This document shows positions 23,373 to 35,771 of a stretch of 64,000 bases of DNA, piece after piece. The DNA comes from Cryptomeria japonica (Eukaryota > Streptophyta > Pinopsida > Cupressales > Cupressaceae). Numbering within the stretch: the first letter of the stretch is position 1; every line of letters starts with the position of its first letter. The DNA lies in contig NC_081412.1 of the NCBI RefSeq assembly GCF_030272615.1, positions 25,450,501 to 25,514,500 on the forward strand. The letters are read 5' to 3'. The notes below the pieces were generated by a model. That model was given only the letters and a program-made list of their open reading frames with translations. It searched no databases and was not told the origin of the DNA. The translations under genes and the position numbers were made by a program.

Positions 23373-24528
23373 CTCATTGAAGCAGAGGGCGAGTAGCAAC
23401 AATATTGACATGATGAAAAACAAAATCATGCAATTGGAGAAGTCTCAAATTGCAAATGAGCCTAGTCCTGGATCTTTGAAAGACAAGGCTTCGGTTATTG
23501 ATTGCATCAAATATACTATAGAAGCTTTTGATAAATTCAAAAAGGGATATGAGACTAGGATGGCCATGCAGGAAGATCAAGTGAAAAGAATCAAGGAAGC
23601 CATTAAGACTGTGGTTAATAATAGTTGTGGAGTTTTAAGTGCCACTGTTGATAGCTTTAAAAACATGATAAGTAGTCTCGAGGACTAGTTTCAACTGAAG
23701 GAGGGTGTGGAGACTGATACTTTTGTGTCACAACCCTCCTTTATCACTTTTGGATTTAAAATAAAAACTCTATTATATATTTGGATAAACTATTTAAATG
23801 ATTGAATGAATATTATAAAGGGATAAAATAATAAAACACACACACACACACATGGAAAATATACATTTTTCTTAATTATTTATTTAGTTTTCCTCATCCA
23901 ATTATGGCACATGTTGTAGGAAGAATAAGAAGCTTCTAGAGGATTCTCCACCACCTTGCATGTAACTCCTCCCACTAAGTCTAGTCAATTTGCATGAAAT
24001 CCAAAATTGGGAAAGAATCTCTTTTTTTAATTAAAAATATAGATAGTAGAATAGAGGGATTTTTCTTATAAATGATATGCAAGTTTTCAAAGACAGGAGT
24101 TGGTTAGTCCATAAAAAAATTCTTCTCTCAAGAAATTCTTTTTTGTAGTCATATTTCATTTTTTTGAAAATAGCTAAGACTGCTTTGGAGGATTTCTTTC
24201 AAGTTTGAAGAATCAAGGGAGGCTAATTGAAGGATTCATAGGGGATTCTACATCATTTGCAAGCATCCAGGTTCTTTTTATTTAGTTTTATTTTATTTTG
24301 AATCATGCATCTTGTTCTTGCTGCAAATTAGAATTAGATCAATTTGTTTCCAATTTCTTGATAGGATTTAGATCAATTTGTTTCAATTTCTTGATAAGAA
24401 TTAGATCAATTTCTTGCTGAAGAACTAGATTAGATCCATCTTTATTTCCTCCCTCTAAATTCATCTCTCTGGTTTTCGAATAGAAATTTGAATCTCATCC
24501 TTTAAATAGATTTCGCTGTGATTATTTT

Positions 24529-24790
24529 CTCTGTGATATTCTCATTTGATTCCATTATCTAGTTATATATTTCTCTGTAAAAAATAGTTGAAAAGAAAGG
24601 ATAGATTTTTGCTATGAATAATCCTCTGTGATATTCTCATTTGATTCCATTATCTAGTTATATATTTCTCTGTAAAAATTAGTTGAAAAGAAAGGATAGA
24701 TTTTCGCTATGAATAATCCTCTGTGATATTCTCATTTGATTTCATTATCTAGTTATATAAATTCTCTGTGAAATTTTGAAAAGTAGGGAT
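24529..24790 (+). repeat. 95-bp tandem repeat inside solo LTR
   Basis: Two full copies and one partial copy start at 24529, 24624 and 24719, each opening CTCTGTGATATTCTC. A shorter diverged repeat with ATTAGATCAATTTCTT cores lies just upstream (about 24330-24415). CTCTGTGA-type words continue to about 24960. Confidence 0.92.
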
Positions 24791-25753
24791 AGATTTCACT
24801 GCAATTATTTCCTCTTTGATTATTCTAAATTTCTCTCTGTAATTATTTTAAATCTCTGTGACTATTTCCTCTATGGTTATTCTAAACTCCCCTCCCTGTG
24901 ATTATTTTGAATCTCCCTGTGAGTTGAACAAAGACCTCACTGTGAATATCAGATGAATAAATCCTCCTGTGAACATTGTCCTCTTGTGAATTCTGGAAAA
25001 TATTAACCTTCTGGTTACTAAAAACCAATCTAAAATAATTGCTTGATTATCCATTTTATTCATTTTTTTTTTATATAGATACTCTTTTTTATATGCATAC
25101 CAAAAAAAAATATTTTGGGAATATAACTATATAAATATATATATATTTCTATACAAATATATATATTATTAATCCCAACGAAAATAAATTTTAAATGTTG
25201 CAATAATTTTTGAATACTAATATGTTCGGTGGCCAATGCATGGGAAGCGGGGAGTACCGCCGGTACGACAGTACCATTAACCGCAGAGAAATTGTCTGGG
25301 ACATTGACCCTAGAAAGGGTTGCGTACCCACTAATCAGTTTACATCAAACCATAGAATAGAAAATAGAACTACATACTTTACGCCTTGATCCCGTGACGA
25401 AGCGGGTATGTAGGCAGTCTTGGGACGGAGTTGTCCCTCGTACTCAGGGGTTCGTGGGTGGGGTCTAGGCTTGGTAAAGGAAGGATTGAGTAAGAATCCT
25501 ATTTTGAAATATAAAGATAACTAAATTGGAAAAAGTAATTCAATGCATACTCGGAAGGAATCCCGTATGGATTCGCTTGACTTCCCGAGGCTTTAAGCCA
25601 AATTTCGAGGCAGAATTCAAGCTTGTATTATGTTATTTAATTACTCCTAAGGACGGCGACCTCGATGCACTTCTGTTAGAAGAGTGTAGTACTTAGTGAG
25701 TGGCTCAGGACCCGAATGGCCCGATGAGCCTAAGTCTCTGGCCAGAGCACCTC

Positions 25754-25901
25754 CTACCTCGTATGGGTAGATGCCTACCCCGTATGGGTAGATGCCTATC
25801 TCGTATTGGATAGATGAAATCTTATGTCCCGTATGGACAAATGCCTAACCCGTATGGTTAGATGCTCATCCCAGATGGATGAATGCCTAATCCAAATGGA
25901 T
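25754..25901 (+). repeat. Tandem array of 7 covarying hairpins in solo LTR
   Basis: Units of 21-24 bp have stems CTACC/GGTAG, CTACCC/GGGTAG, CTATC/GATAG, TGTCC/GGACA, CTAACC/GGTTAG, TCATCC/GGATGA and ATCC/GGAT. The loop is mostly CGTAT (CAGAT and AAAT in the last two) and units are joined by ATGCC-like spacers. Both arms change together between units. Confidence 0.88.
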
Positions 25902-26014
25902 GGATGCCCAGAGTGTGCAATTGAATAAAACATAATGATTAAATTAAACACACAAAGAAAAAGAAAAAAAAAGAATACTCAATTTTGTTGAGTTTATTAT
26001 GGTGGGTTACTACA

Positions 26015-26412
26015 TTTTGAGCAGGATGCTACTTCTGGACCGAGCCAAAGGACCAGAGGTATTTTGAAGAGAAAGGTTGAGGTTTCTCCTCTTGATTTTC
26101 AAAGGTTGAAGAAAATCGTCAGTACCATGAGAGGTATCAAGAAAGAAATGGAGCAGTCCATGCAACTGTTGGATTAATGTTGTCCTTTTGTTGGTTTTGT
26201 GTTGGTGCTCTACTAGTTGGTCTGCTGGCTTTTTCTATTTAGTTCTCAGTTCATCCTTTTTTGTCTTGCCCCTAGTATGTACTATTCTATATGTTTATGT
26301 GGGGATTTTTTGTTCAGTTATGTGTTTTGTCTTATTGCCTTGTTAAGTCATCGAAACCTTCTCTCATGTTAAAGGGTTTCAGGATCCCTTCAAAACCCGT
26401 TTTTGCTCTAAT
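26015..26412 (+). repeat. Retroposon 3' end with LINE-like tail
   Basis: After the stop at about 26177 come about 230 bp of T-rich untranslated sequence. It ends in a small stem-loop (GGGTTTCAGGATCC, then AAAACCC), TTTTTGCTCTAATAAAAAAC and no longer A tract. A similar tail is present in reverse orientation at 32205-32490. The 26099-26244 part is copy 2 of the duplicated module. Confidence 0.6.
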
Positions 26413-28904
26413 AAAAAACAACTCTCTTAAGTGATCCTCTTCATGCTTTCTCAATGTAACATATCAATAATCTTGCATGCATACATATCTTTGTTATGTG
26501 AATGTGGGGAATAATTGAATTATTGCAATGAAAACACTTTAGACATAACTATGAATGAAAGTCCTTCACACTCAATATTTCCAATATTGATTGTTTCTCT
26601 TTTAATTTTCAAACCTTATGATTTATGGATTGTTAAGGCCTATGCCATTTTAAGAGAAAATTTTCAATGACCCCCTCAATTTATTGGGATAATGGGACAT
26701 ATTTTTTGGTTAGGTGTGGTCCTAAGGTTTGCCTATGTAAATTTTAAATCATAGTATCACAAATAAGGGAAGATCTTGTGGTGTTTTGTCATGTTTGTAT
26801 ATAATTGCTTCAACTTGTCAAAACACACCATTACAAGACCTATTGCTATCCAAAAATTAAAATTTGACATAACTTTTTGTCCAATGCATAATAGAATATT
26901 TACATCAATTTGATTATTCTTTAGATTTAGGCACGATGTTGTTGTTAGGTGTTTTACATTGAATCTTGCAACGGGAATTCCCAATGATTGTAGCATATAT
27001 TTCTTATGCAATAAAAATAATTCATCTTTTGCAAACAAATGTATCCAGGAAAAAATTTAGCTGGTCTTCACAAGAAAGAGAATAATTAGGACATGACATT
27101 AGAAGCTCCTTGTCATGTAGACTTAGCTTTGGATTTCTTATATTGGAAAGCAATGTATAGAAATAAAATTGAGTTGGCAATTTCATTTTCTGATGGGAAA
27201 TCTTATTCAATGTCACTACTATCCTAAAGCTTCACCAAAGTGTTCCTCTATATGATGCTCTAAAATGCATGAGAATATCGTTTGGACGAAATCACCAAAG
27301 AGGAGGATTTAATATGCACAAAAAAAACTTGATTATGACTTGGAAATACCTTTTATAACCTTATGTCAATGTGTTCCAACAACCTTGGCCTAATGAATTT
27401 TATCTCATCATTTATAACACATTGAATAAATTACATTTTCTTAAGATAAAATTTTCCTGTATAAAGGATTTTCTCTTGAGAGTTGCATTACATTAAATTT
27501 TATCTTGAGAGTTGTATCTCATGCAAGAGAGAGAGAAATAAAAATGGTGATAAGAGAAACACATTATAATATTTATGAGGTAATTAGCAGAGGGAAAGTA
27601 AATTTATTTTTTGTTCACCTTGTCATCATTAGCACTCTATAATGTGCATCAACAAATTGGGAGATTTAGGGTTTAAGTGCTACTTTACACCTATTATGCG
27701 TCTATGATTAATTTAGGAATTAGATGGATTGCTCTGACTATAAACTTGGGGTTCTAATGACCTTTAAACTACACCAAATTGTTGATAATTGGTCTATCCA
27801 ATGAATGGTAGAAGCCTAATAGTATCATGTTTCTATGCCTTAGAGAAGTAAGGCCAAGAGAAGTGGGTGAGATAAAATCTTCATCTTGAATTATAAAAAG
27901 CATTGTGGAGATATATTGCAAGAAATTAAATAAGCTATTTTACTTATTGTCTAGGATGTTTTAAAAGAAACCTTAAAAGTCTATGATTTTTATAGAGACG
28001 CAACTATCAAATAAAGTTAAGGATGATATTTTTGTTACGAAACATGGGAGCTCCTATTTTTTCATAATATAATAAGCTATCTAGTTATAGTAGAGTTCAT
28101 ATGCTTGTATTGAATTTATATGTCTATAAAATTTTGGACTTTTATCACCAATAATAGATGGTGAACTTGATTTTGTTAATTTCATCACCAATATTTGTAA
28201 CTACAATATTTTCATATCATTCACAATTTTAATAATTAGTTAGTTGGACTTTGTACAAGAGAGAGTGCTAAGGGAGGGACTTAGAAATTGCATTGGACAT
28301 GTCACTTTCATTGAATATGTATTCAATTATAATTTTTTTGTTGCTTTGACTTCCTCATGATTGACCTAGTATATATTTTTCTTACTTCTCTTGTTTGTAC
28401 TTGTTTCTCACTTTTGGCAGTCTTAAATTACAATACATCATTGTTTTCCTTTTATCCACACTTGTTTTGATTTAGTTTCACATACATGCTTATGACTTAT
28501 GTAGATACTAGTTTGATTATTATGTCTATGAATATTGATGCATTCTAATGTCAAGTCCTCCTCATGTCCGTACAACCTCTCACCCTTATAATGACTTGGT
28601 GTGTTGATAATCATATTCGAAAATGAATTTTAACATTAGATTTTATTTTTCTATCCATCAACCATATTAAGTTTAATTTAATATAATTAGAATATCTATA
28701 CATCAATATAAATTTAATTATTAATTGAATAAATGTTATTTTTTATAATCATAAATTAATATTAAATTAATTTATAAATTGTTATATAATATTAATTAGA
28801 ATGTAAATAATATTTGTTATTGATTTCTCCATGCTCATGGGGCCAAGAAGGTTATCCACATGAAAATATCAAAGCAAATATGAGGTGGATCGCATCGAAA
28901 GAGG
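26413..28904. other. AT-rich spacer with an unassigned minus-strand ORF fragment
   Basis: No recognised gene. On the minus strand, 27216-26757 gives two overlapping open stretches (64 and 93 codons) in different frames. They could be a frame-shifted old protein, but I see no known domain. From 28580 to 28820 the DNA is nearly pure A+T. Confidence 0.35.
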
Positions 28905-29223
28905 GATGGGTCAAGTGAACTTAGATGGGGATGTCAAGGGTAACTTGGGACCATCAAGGGTGAGATGTGTGTTGAGAGACTAGAATGGGAACATTCTAGC
29001 ATTGGAAGCCAAAATATTGAAATGTGGAACTAATAATGAGGCCGAATTTCAAGTGGCATAGATAGCATTGCTCGGCTCTGTAGAAAATTAAAACTCAAGA
29101 GAGCCCATTTGGAGGGAGCCTCTCATATCATTCTCAATGCTATCTGATGTCAATGTACTTAAAGTTGGAGACTTTTTTTTTTGAAACCCACTTGTGATCT
29201 ATATTTGAAGACTTGGAAGATTT
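28905..29223 (+). pseudogene. LINE-type RNase H domain, N-terminal part
   Basis: After one frameshift the sequence reads NLDGDVKGNLGP, then VLRDxNGNILALEAK and GTNNEAEFQVA, the opening motifs of the RNase H domain at the end of many plant LINE ORF2 proteins. Stops at about 29000 and 29060 show decay. The domain is cut at 29223 by insertion of the LTR element and resumes at 35772. Confidence 0.75.
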
Positions 29224-30301
29224 TATTAGGATTAAGGTGTCATCTTCTTTGTAAATCCTATGACATGGTTTTGACATGGTTTTGACATCCTTGGAAAGTG
29301 TCCTAAGGCACTTAGGGTGTATTGGAAAAATACTGCAATATGTATTCTCACTATTGTTTACTATACAGTCATAAGGGGTGATGGGTTCCACTAGCAATGG
29401 TAAAGGTGGGTTATGAACACAATCAACTAATATTAATTTCCCCACATGTAGATTCCTAGAATGAGATAATTATTTAGGAAGTGGAAAAATGATTGACCTG
29501 TGGGATTCTCCAAGTGAGAGCTTGGAAGAGGCAACAAGTGTATCTTGGTATTATTTCATTTATTACATTTAATGTAATGTTTATCTTACAAGATTGGTTG
29601 CCCGAGTTAGAGGAAAAGTATTGGAGCCAAAACTGGTGTCCTTGAAACTTTTGTGGAGGAAATCCAAGGGTTGTGGTAATTTGGAATGAATAGCCTTATT
29701 TTGATGCCTTTTTATGGTTTTGGAGCTTATGCCATTCTATAAATTCTTCTCTTTGGATGTAGAATTTATGACGAATAATTGAATGTAAATTTAATCTGCA
29801 GGAACAAGGACAGGCGAGAGGCATAAGGATATTGTTCATAAGTACACAAAAACTTTCATGTTGGAGGAAAAAAGGATAATGGGAGTGAATGTATTGTAAA
29901 CCATTGATGATAATGCATACTTGACCTCTCTTCTTGGTGGAGTTTAATCCTGCAAGCATATCTCCACATAAATCTTGTGTTATGTGGTGTTATTATGTTG
30001 TTGACTTTTACCTCATTGTTGTTATCTATCTTATGGTGATTTTATTTTTTGTTCTTTTCTATTATAAGTTCACATAAGATCGGATTATTAGGCAATGATA
30101 TGTAGACTTATTTTTGGCATCGTTAAGAAGGATCTAATCCTAGTTATTCCACATTACTTGGCAACTTATTTTTAAATTTTCATAAAAGTTTTAGATTTTC
30201 ATGTTGTAGTTGTCCAAGCCTTGTATCTCATCCTTTGATTGGTTTTTGTATAGAGACTGATCTTCACAATCTTTGGTATTTAACTTGTTTATTTCTCAAC
30301 A
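29224..30301 (+). repeat. Left LTR of the LARD-like element
   Basis: It begins TATTAGGATTAAGG (first G mutated, compare TGTTAGG in the right copy) and ends TCTCAACA. Collinear with 34692-35771 over its whole length, with many substitutions and small indels, so the insertion is old. Confidence 0.88.
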
Positions 30302-32204
30302 TTTGGTATTGGAGTTGAAGGTTAATTGATTCTAGGTTATCATCTATTTTTTTATTTCTTAACCTTGAAATCTTGTTGGAATATGCTAGAAGGAATTAAA
30401 GGTTGTTGAAAGGCATATGGGGCTCCAATGAATGTTCTATGAGTTAACTTTTTTTTGCATATTTGTGTGGATATTGTCAACGTGATCTATGTAGGGCATT
30501 GGAAGCTCATGGTTGTGGATCTTTGTGGAGTTGGTTATGTTTTGGTAACCTGGAGCTCTTGTTTGATAATATGTTTGTATCCTCTTGTGTGATGGTTTTT
30601 TCCTTTACCTTGTGGTCATGTATAATGAAAAGGTGTTCATGGTGGATGGGTATTGACATCCTGGTTAGATGGAGAAACACTCGTTATTTGGACTACAAAT
30701 TGGAGTGCTTATGTTGGGTTCATGGTTACATGAAAGAACTGGAAGATAATCATTAACCTATTTATAAGTTGTGGAGATAAATATGTTTCATATGTTTTAA
30801 ACTCCTAGAAAAATTGGTTTTCATGTTGGCTTGTCATTTCCTTTGTTTTCAATTGTTGGTTTGTAGATATGTACTTATTCCATAATTCAAATGGCATGTT
30901 TGATGTGAATATCTATATTTTAAAGTGGATTTTAGATTTACGGAGATGGTTTTGTAGGTTTTACATGTTAACTAAAATTTATGGTATGCAAATCTACAAT
31001 AAGATTTTATTCAGGTTGTTATGGATGAAGGCAATTAGAGATTTCCATGGCTTCTTGGAGGGTTCTTATTGATCTATGGTTACTCCTAGATGGGTTTGTT
31101 TGGAAAATTAGATGTAGAATTGATTCTAGTGTTTGAGTCAAGGAAATCTACATTTTATGTCTTTTTAATCTATAAATTATGTGAGATTGGAGAAATGACT
31201 ACGTATTTCTCCTTCGAGATGTTGCATATGTGTTGATCTTACGAATTTCCTAATGAGGATTAGTTTGGTAGGCCTTTTTGTTGATCACCATTATTACATT
31301 GGTATGTTGATTGTAAAGACAAAAGGATTTTTTCGAAGTACCTAATATAGGTTTTCATTTGAATCTAAGCAATATATTATGCTGCATGAGGAACTATATT
31401 CACTTACAATGGAGTTTTGTTAATGATATTGTTTGTGATGCAATGCATAATGGGTATCACTTTCAGTGGGAGCTTTATGCAATTACATAATGTGTTCTAT
31501 CATCTTTGGTTTCAATATTTTGGTTCTAAGTAGTTGTTATAGTGTGTAGTGAGCCATGGATAATATTTGGTTAGAAAATGAATGATCTTTTGCAATGGGT
31601 GTTGGTGTCATATGGATCTCTTGGATTTTGCCCTTAAATTGTAATGATATTTTGACATCTTTGGTTCTATTGACAAAGGTTGCACAATTATATCTTCATG
31701 GTTTGGAGTTTTTGGTTTAATGCTTCCTTTTGAGAGCTCTAGGTGTTGAGTTATTTGATCGTGTTGGTGCCATAAATGATCTTCAGTTAGGAGATGGTTA
31801 ACATGATGCTTGTAAAGATTGGTTACACAATTCAATGAGAGCTTTGGCATTGATGGATGGTTATATTCATGCGAATTAGAGATGGTGACATCTTGGTTTG
31901 CCATGAAGAAATTTTGAGCCTTTGGTGAGGTGTTGGTTTATGATATGTTCTTTGGATCATATGGTCTTCCTTTGAGGAGATGTTAGATCATGATGTCATG
32001 ATATGTTCTTGATCTTATTGTTGGAACTTTGAAAATGGTATTTTTTTCGTTCTCTTTGATTTTTGGTATTTATCATTCAGTTGGAGTTTCATGATTTTGC
32101 AAGGTTGCATTTAAAGTTGGCATGGATTGATTGGTAGATGCTCGTGGAGACTAGAAACACTTGGGTGAGGCTATGATATCTCATTTTTTTGGGATCATGT
32201 GTTT

Positions 32205-32490
32205 TGGATTAAGACAAAAACAAGTTTTTAGGGGGCCCTAAAACCCTTTACAAAGAAGATTCTAAAAATTTTAGAAGAAAAACATCAAACCCTCAACCAA
32301 AAAGTTATCCTGACAAAAGAACATGAAAGCACTAAACGATCAGGGGTAAAAAGGACACCCATAACCAAAAACGTGGGTTTTTAAAAAAATAGGCCCCCAC
32401 AACGTAAAACAAAGCTACAAAAAGAATAGCCAACAGCCAGCCTAAAATCAACCCCCAACCAAGCACCATCAAGATTTACATTTAGAGTTG
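32205..32490 (-). repeat. LINE-like 3' tail, reverse orientation
   Basis: On the minus strand it ends AAAGGGTTTTAGGGCCCCCT, then AAAAACTTGTTTTTGTC and TTAATCCAAAACA. This is parallel to the tail at 26370-26412 (small GC stem, TTTTTGTC or TTTTTGCTC, TAAT, A run). The upstream part is T/G-rich untranslated sequence. Confidence 0.5.
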
Positions 32491-32524
32491 TTCTTGTGGG
32501 ATCAGAGAGTCATGTCAAAAGAAG

Positions 32525-32976
32525 TGTGAGATTTTGCCAAGATCAAGAGCTCAATGAAATGTACAAAATAGAGACACAATATAGGACAAGAATAAACTGT
32601 ATTCTCATCAATAGAAAATGATCAATAGTTCAAATTACATACAATGTAGATGAGCCTGCTTATATAGGCAAGGCTTATGGATTTGTGAGCACACAAACAT
32701 GACATGTGGCTCAATAAGAAACAAGGGTAGGTAGGAAATAGGTGTGGGTAGGTAGGAGAAATAATATAATAGTCCACATGAGGTGGATCACCCACTGAAT
32801 GTGGAGTGTAACAACAAGATCAATACTATAAAAGGTGGAAATTCTCCTACACACACTATCCCAATGTGGCACAAAAACCCAAGTGTCTCGTACCCAAACT
32901 ACTATGAAATGCATTTCCTAAGTAAAATTAAGTAAAGTGTAATAATATCCAAGATGAATAATTATTTACTCCAACA
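32525..32976 (-). mobile_element. Solo LTR, 452 bp, minus orientation
   Basis: The minus strand starts TGTTGGAGTAAATAATTATTC at 32976 and ends AAAATCTCACA at 32525. The 5-bp duplication AGAAG is exact (32520-32524, 32977-32981). A good TATA box (GCCTATATAAGCAGG, plus-strand 32654-32670) and downstream promoter-like sequence set the orientation. A short hydrophobic ORF at 32914-32711 is inside it and is not a gene. Confidence 0.9.
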
Positions 32977-34691
32977 AGAAGGCTTAGAGAACTTATCTTT
33001 CTTGCCCTTAAAATAAATCCATCTCTCTTCCACGTGTGTTGCCTTGTCATGCCAAGCGAATGCGCCAGAATCCTAAGAATAAATGCTTGCAGCGACTATC
33101 TCAGCCGCACCAGAACCAACGGACGACAAAACCCCAGCATCGACAGGCGGTGAATATTTTAGCAAAAATATTGAGGAGCCCACACCTGGTTACGAATGTG
33201 AATCCATTATAGAAGTGAATATAAGACTGCCATTTATTGTAAGATTTGATTGCTTGGTGTTGTGTGCTCATGACAATATTGTTTCCCACTCTCTGTCTAC
33301 CAACAAATGAATGATCTAAGAGGTATTGTTTGCTTGGTTTTCATATGCATTATTTATTTTTATATCTTATCTGATCATGTGAACTAGTCTTGAATATAAT
33401 AATTTTGATGACCTGTTGAGAAGAAGATGCGTGATTTAATAAATTTTTGTTGGTCTCCTTGTCAATGGTCTTGAGTTATGGATCTAATTCTAAGGATCTA
33501 TTTGGAGAGGTGTAGGAATTGGTTTGTGGCTTTGGACATTATCCCTTTTTGCGGGAATGGTTTATTTATTTGATGTACCTTTGGTATGAGAGGTTTACAT
33601 ATAATTCTGTCATGTTTCATTTGATTTGAATGTTATATGTTGATCATTTCTATATAGGAATGGTGAAGGAGATCTTACATAACACAACTTTGTGCATGGT
33701 AGTGTGGAACAAGGATATTATTTGATTTGTAGGTTCTCTATTTGGTCTTGTTTTCTTCCTAGATATTTGTATTCGCATGTTTTTTAGTGTGAAAATTTTG
33801 GGAAAGTTATGGAGATAGGTGATAAGAGAGGTGTTGCAACATATTTGGTTTCAGGATTTGCATATTAGTGTATGTTCCTTAACAGTGTGTAATAGTAGAA
33901 CTAGCTACATCCTCTATGTGAATTAGTGTAGATAGACTTGGTATGATTTTATCTATTTTCAAATTTGGCATTACTCATGCAGTGGGAATTTTTGGATATA
34001 TATTTAATTATCCTCTTTGATATTTTGGCTTGCTAAATATTGGTGTGATGACGAATTTGTATGTTTCATTGGATTAGGATCTACGAGTTATATAGTTTAT
34101 GGGTGTGCACAACCTATTGGTTGCAATGGGATGAATTGGATGTGGATTGTCTATATCCATGAGATTGTTTCAATGTTGATGTATACTTTCTTAGTTGGCC
34201 TTGAATGTGGCCATTTGTGCATTTCTATGTTGCATTGAGATAGGAGGATGTATATACAGAGAATTTATTATAGTTTAGAGTTGATATGTTGATGGCATGA
34301 AGTTCTAGATCTATGTTAGTATACCCTAGTTTGAGGTATGGTTAGCTTGGATGAATTGTAATTTGTTATGGTTGCTATTCTAGGTGGTATGAGTAAGGCA
34401 ATCACTCGGAGCCTTTGTTACCATTTGAATCTGATTCTTATGTTAATGTAAAGATAGGTGCAAGTTTTAGTAACAATTGGTATGGTTCACCTTAGCATGT
34501 TCATTTTCTTCCATATGTGGCATGTTGGAGGATGTGAGAAGTGTTTTGCTTGATGGTGGTTATCATGGTTGCTTTTGTAGGTGTCTTGTTGGAGCATGAG
34601 AGCATGATAAAAAGATTCAAATGGTATATGGATGGCTAACGGATATTTTTCCTATGGGTGTATTTACAATGTATGATGTCAAGTGGAAGAA

Positions 34692-35771
34692 TGTTAGGAT
34701 AAAGGTGCTATCTACCTTGTAAATCCTATGACATTGTTCCAACATCCTTGGAAACTATCCTAAGGCACTTCGGGTGTATTGGAAAAATATTTTGTAATAT
34801 TTATTCTCACTATTGTTTGTATTACATTCATAAGGGATTATGGATTCCACTAGCAATGATAAAGGTGGGTTGTGAACATAATTATTTAATATTATTTTCC
34901 CCCCATATGACCAACTAGAATGAGATAATTAATGATTTAGGAAGGGAAAATGAGTGACCTTTAGGCTTCTCCAAGTGGGATCTTGGAAGAGGCAACATGT
35001 GTCTCTTGGTATTCTAGCATTTATTACATTTATTGTAATGTTTATCTTGCAACGTTGGGCACCCAAGTTGGAGGGAAAGTATTGGAACCAAAATTGATTT
35101 CCTTTTGACTTCCATGGAGGTAATCCAAGGGTTGTGACCTTGTTTGAAATGAAGAGCCTTGTTTGGATGCCTTGTTTGATGGTTTTGGAGCTCTTTCCAT
35201 TCTATAAATTCATCTATTTGGATATAGGATATATGAATAATGATTGAATGTAGAGTTAATCTACATGAACAAGGGAAAATGGGAGGCATAAGGAGGTTGT
35301 TCACGAGTACATAGGTGCTCCCATGTTGGATACAAAGAGGAGAATGAAATTGAATTTATTTTAATCACATTTATTATTGATAATGCATACTTGACCTTTC
35401 TTCTTGGTGGAGTTTTTTCCCATCAGAGTTTGTCCACATAAATCTTGTGCTATGTGGTGTTCTTATGTTGATGATGTATGCCCCATTGTTTCTATCTTAT
35501 GGTGATGTTATTCTTTATTCCTTTTTCTTATAGTCTAACATATAAGATAGGATTATTAAGCATGATATGTAGGTTGTTTTTGTGCATCATTAAGAAGAAG
35601 GATCTAACCATAGTTATTCGACATTAAGGAAACTTTAATTTTATATTTCTATATAAGTTTCAGATTTTCATGTTATAGTTGTCCAAGCCTTGTATCTCAT
35701 CCTTTCATTGGGATATTGGATAGAGATTGATTTTCAAAATCTTTGGTATTGAACCTATTTATTTCCCAACA
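34692..35771 (+). repeat. Right LTR of the LARD-like element
   Basis: It begins TGTTAGGATAAAGG and ends TCCCAACA. ORFs on either strand of this LTR (for example 35304-35014 minus) have counterparts in the left LTR (29959-29696 minus) and are not genes. Confidence 0.88.

Larger units (their letters stand above)
23726..26014 (+). mobile_element. Solo LTR, Ty3-gypsy-like (Tat type)
   Basis: 2289 bp, beginning TGTCACAACC and ending TTACTACA, flanked by an exact 5-bp duplication TTTTG (23721-23725, 26015-26019). Removing it rejoins a reading frame. The segment CTTGATCCCGTGACGAAGC followed by TATGTAGGCAGTC (about 25385-25420) resembles a motif in the LTRs or leaders of plant Tat/Athila-type gypsy elements. 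It contains a 95-bp tandem repeat and a hairpin array. No internal region remains, as expected after recombination between two LTRs. Confidence 0.9.
23377..26177 (+). pseudogene. Retroposon-type ORF split by a solo LTR
   Basis: The 5' part (23377-23725) is a Lys/Glu-rich, probably helical protein (MKQRASSNNIDMMKNKIMQL, then IDCIKYTIEAFDKFKK and DSFKNMISSLED), with one TAG just before FQLKEGVETDTF. The 3' part (26015-26177) continues in the same frame once the solo LTR and one TTTTG duplication are removed (EQDATSGPSQRTRG, KRKVEVSPLDF, KKEMEQSMQLLD, stop). The length, basic Ser/Thr-rich C-terminus and adjoining LINE-like tail suggest a non-LTR element protein or a gag-like protein. I cannot name the family. 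Confidence 0.5.
29224..35771 (+). mobile_element. LTR retrotransposon without recognisable coding region (LARD-like)
   Basis: LTRs of 1078 and 1080 bp (29224-30301, 34692-35771) flank a 4.39 kb interior. A primer-site-like TGGTATTGGAGTTG starts at 30304, two bases inside the left LTR. A purine run AGTGGAAGAA ends at the right LTR. The flanks GATTT (29219-29223) and AATTT (35772-35776) fit a 5-bp duplication with one change. I find no gag, protease, RT, RNase H or integrase motif inside in any frame. The interior is T/G-rich and also holds a LINE tail (32205-32490) and a solo LTR (32525-32976). It resembles large non-autonomous derivatives. Confidence 0.85.

Noticed and set aside
30463-30756. 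97-codon Trp/Cys-rich ORF in the LARD-like interior
   Set aside because: Composition follows the T/G-rich DNA, there is no domain, and the ORF is not part of a longer frame.
29696-35304. Two similar minus-strand ORFs (29959-29696 and 35304-35014) as a duplicated gene
   Set aside because: They are the same position in the two LTRs of one element.
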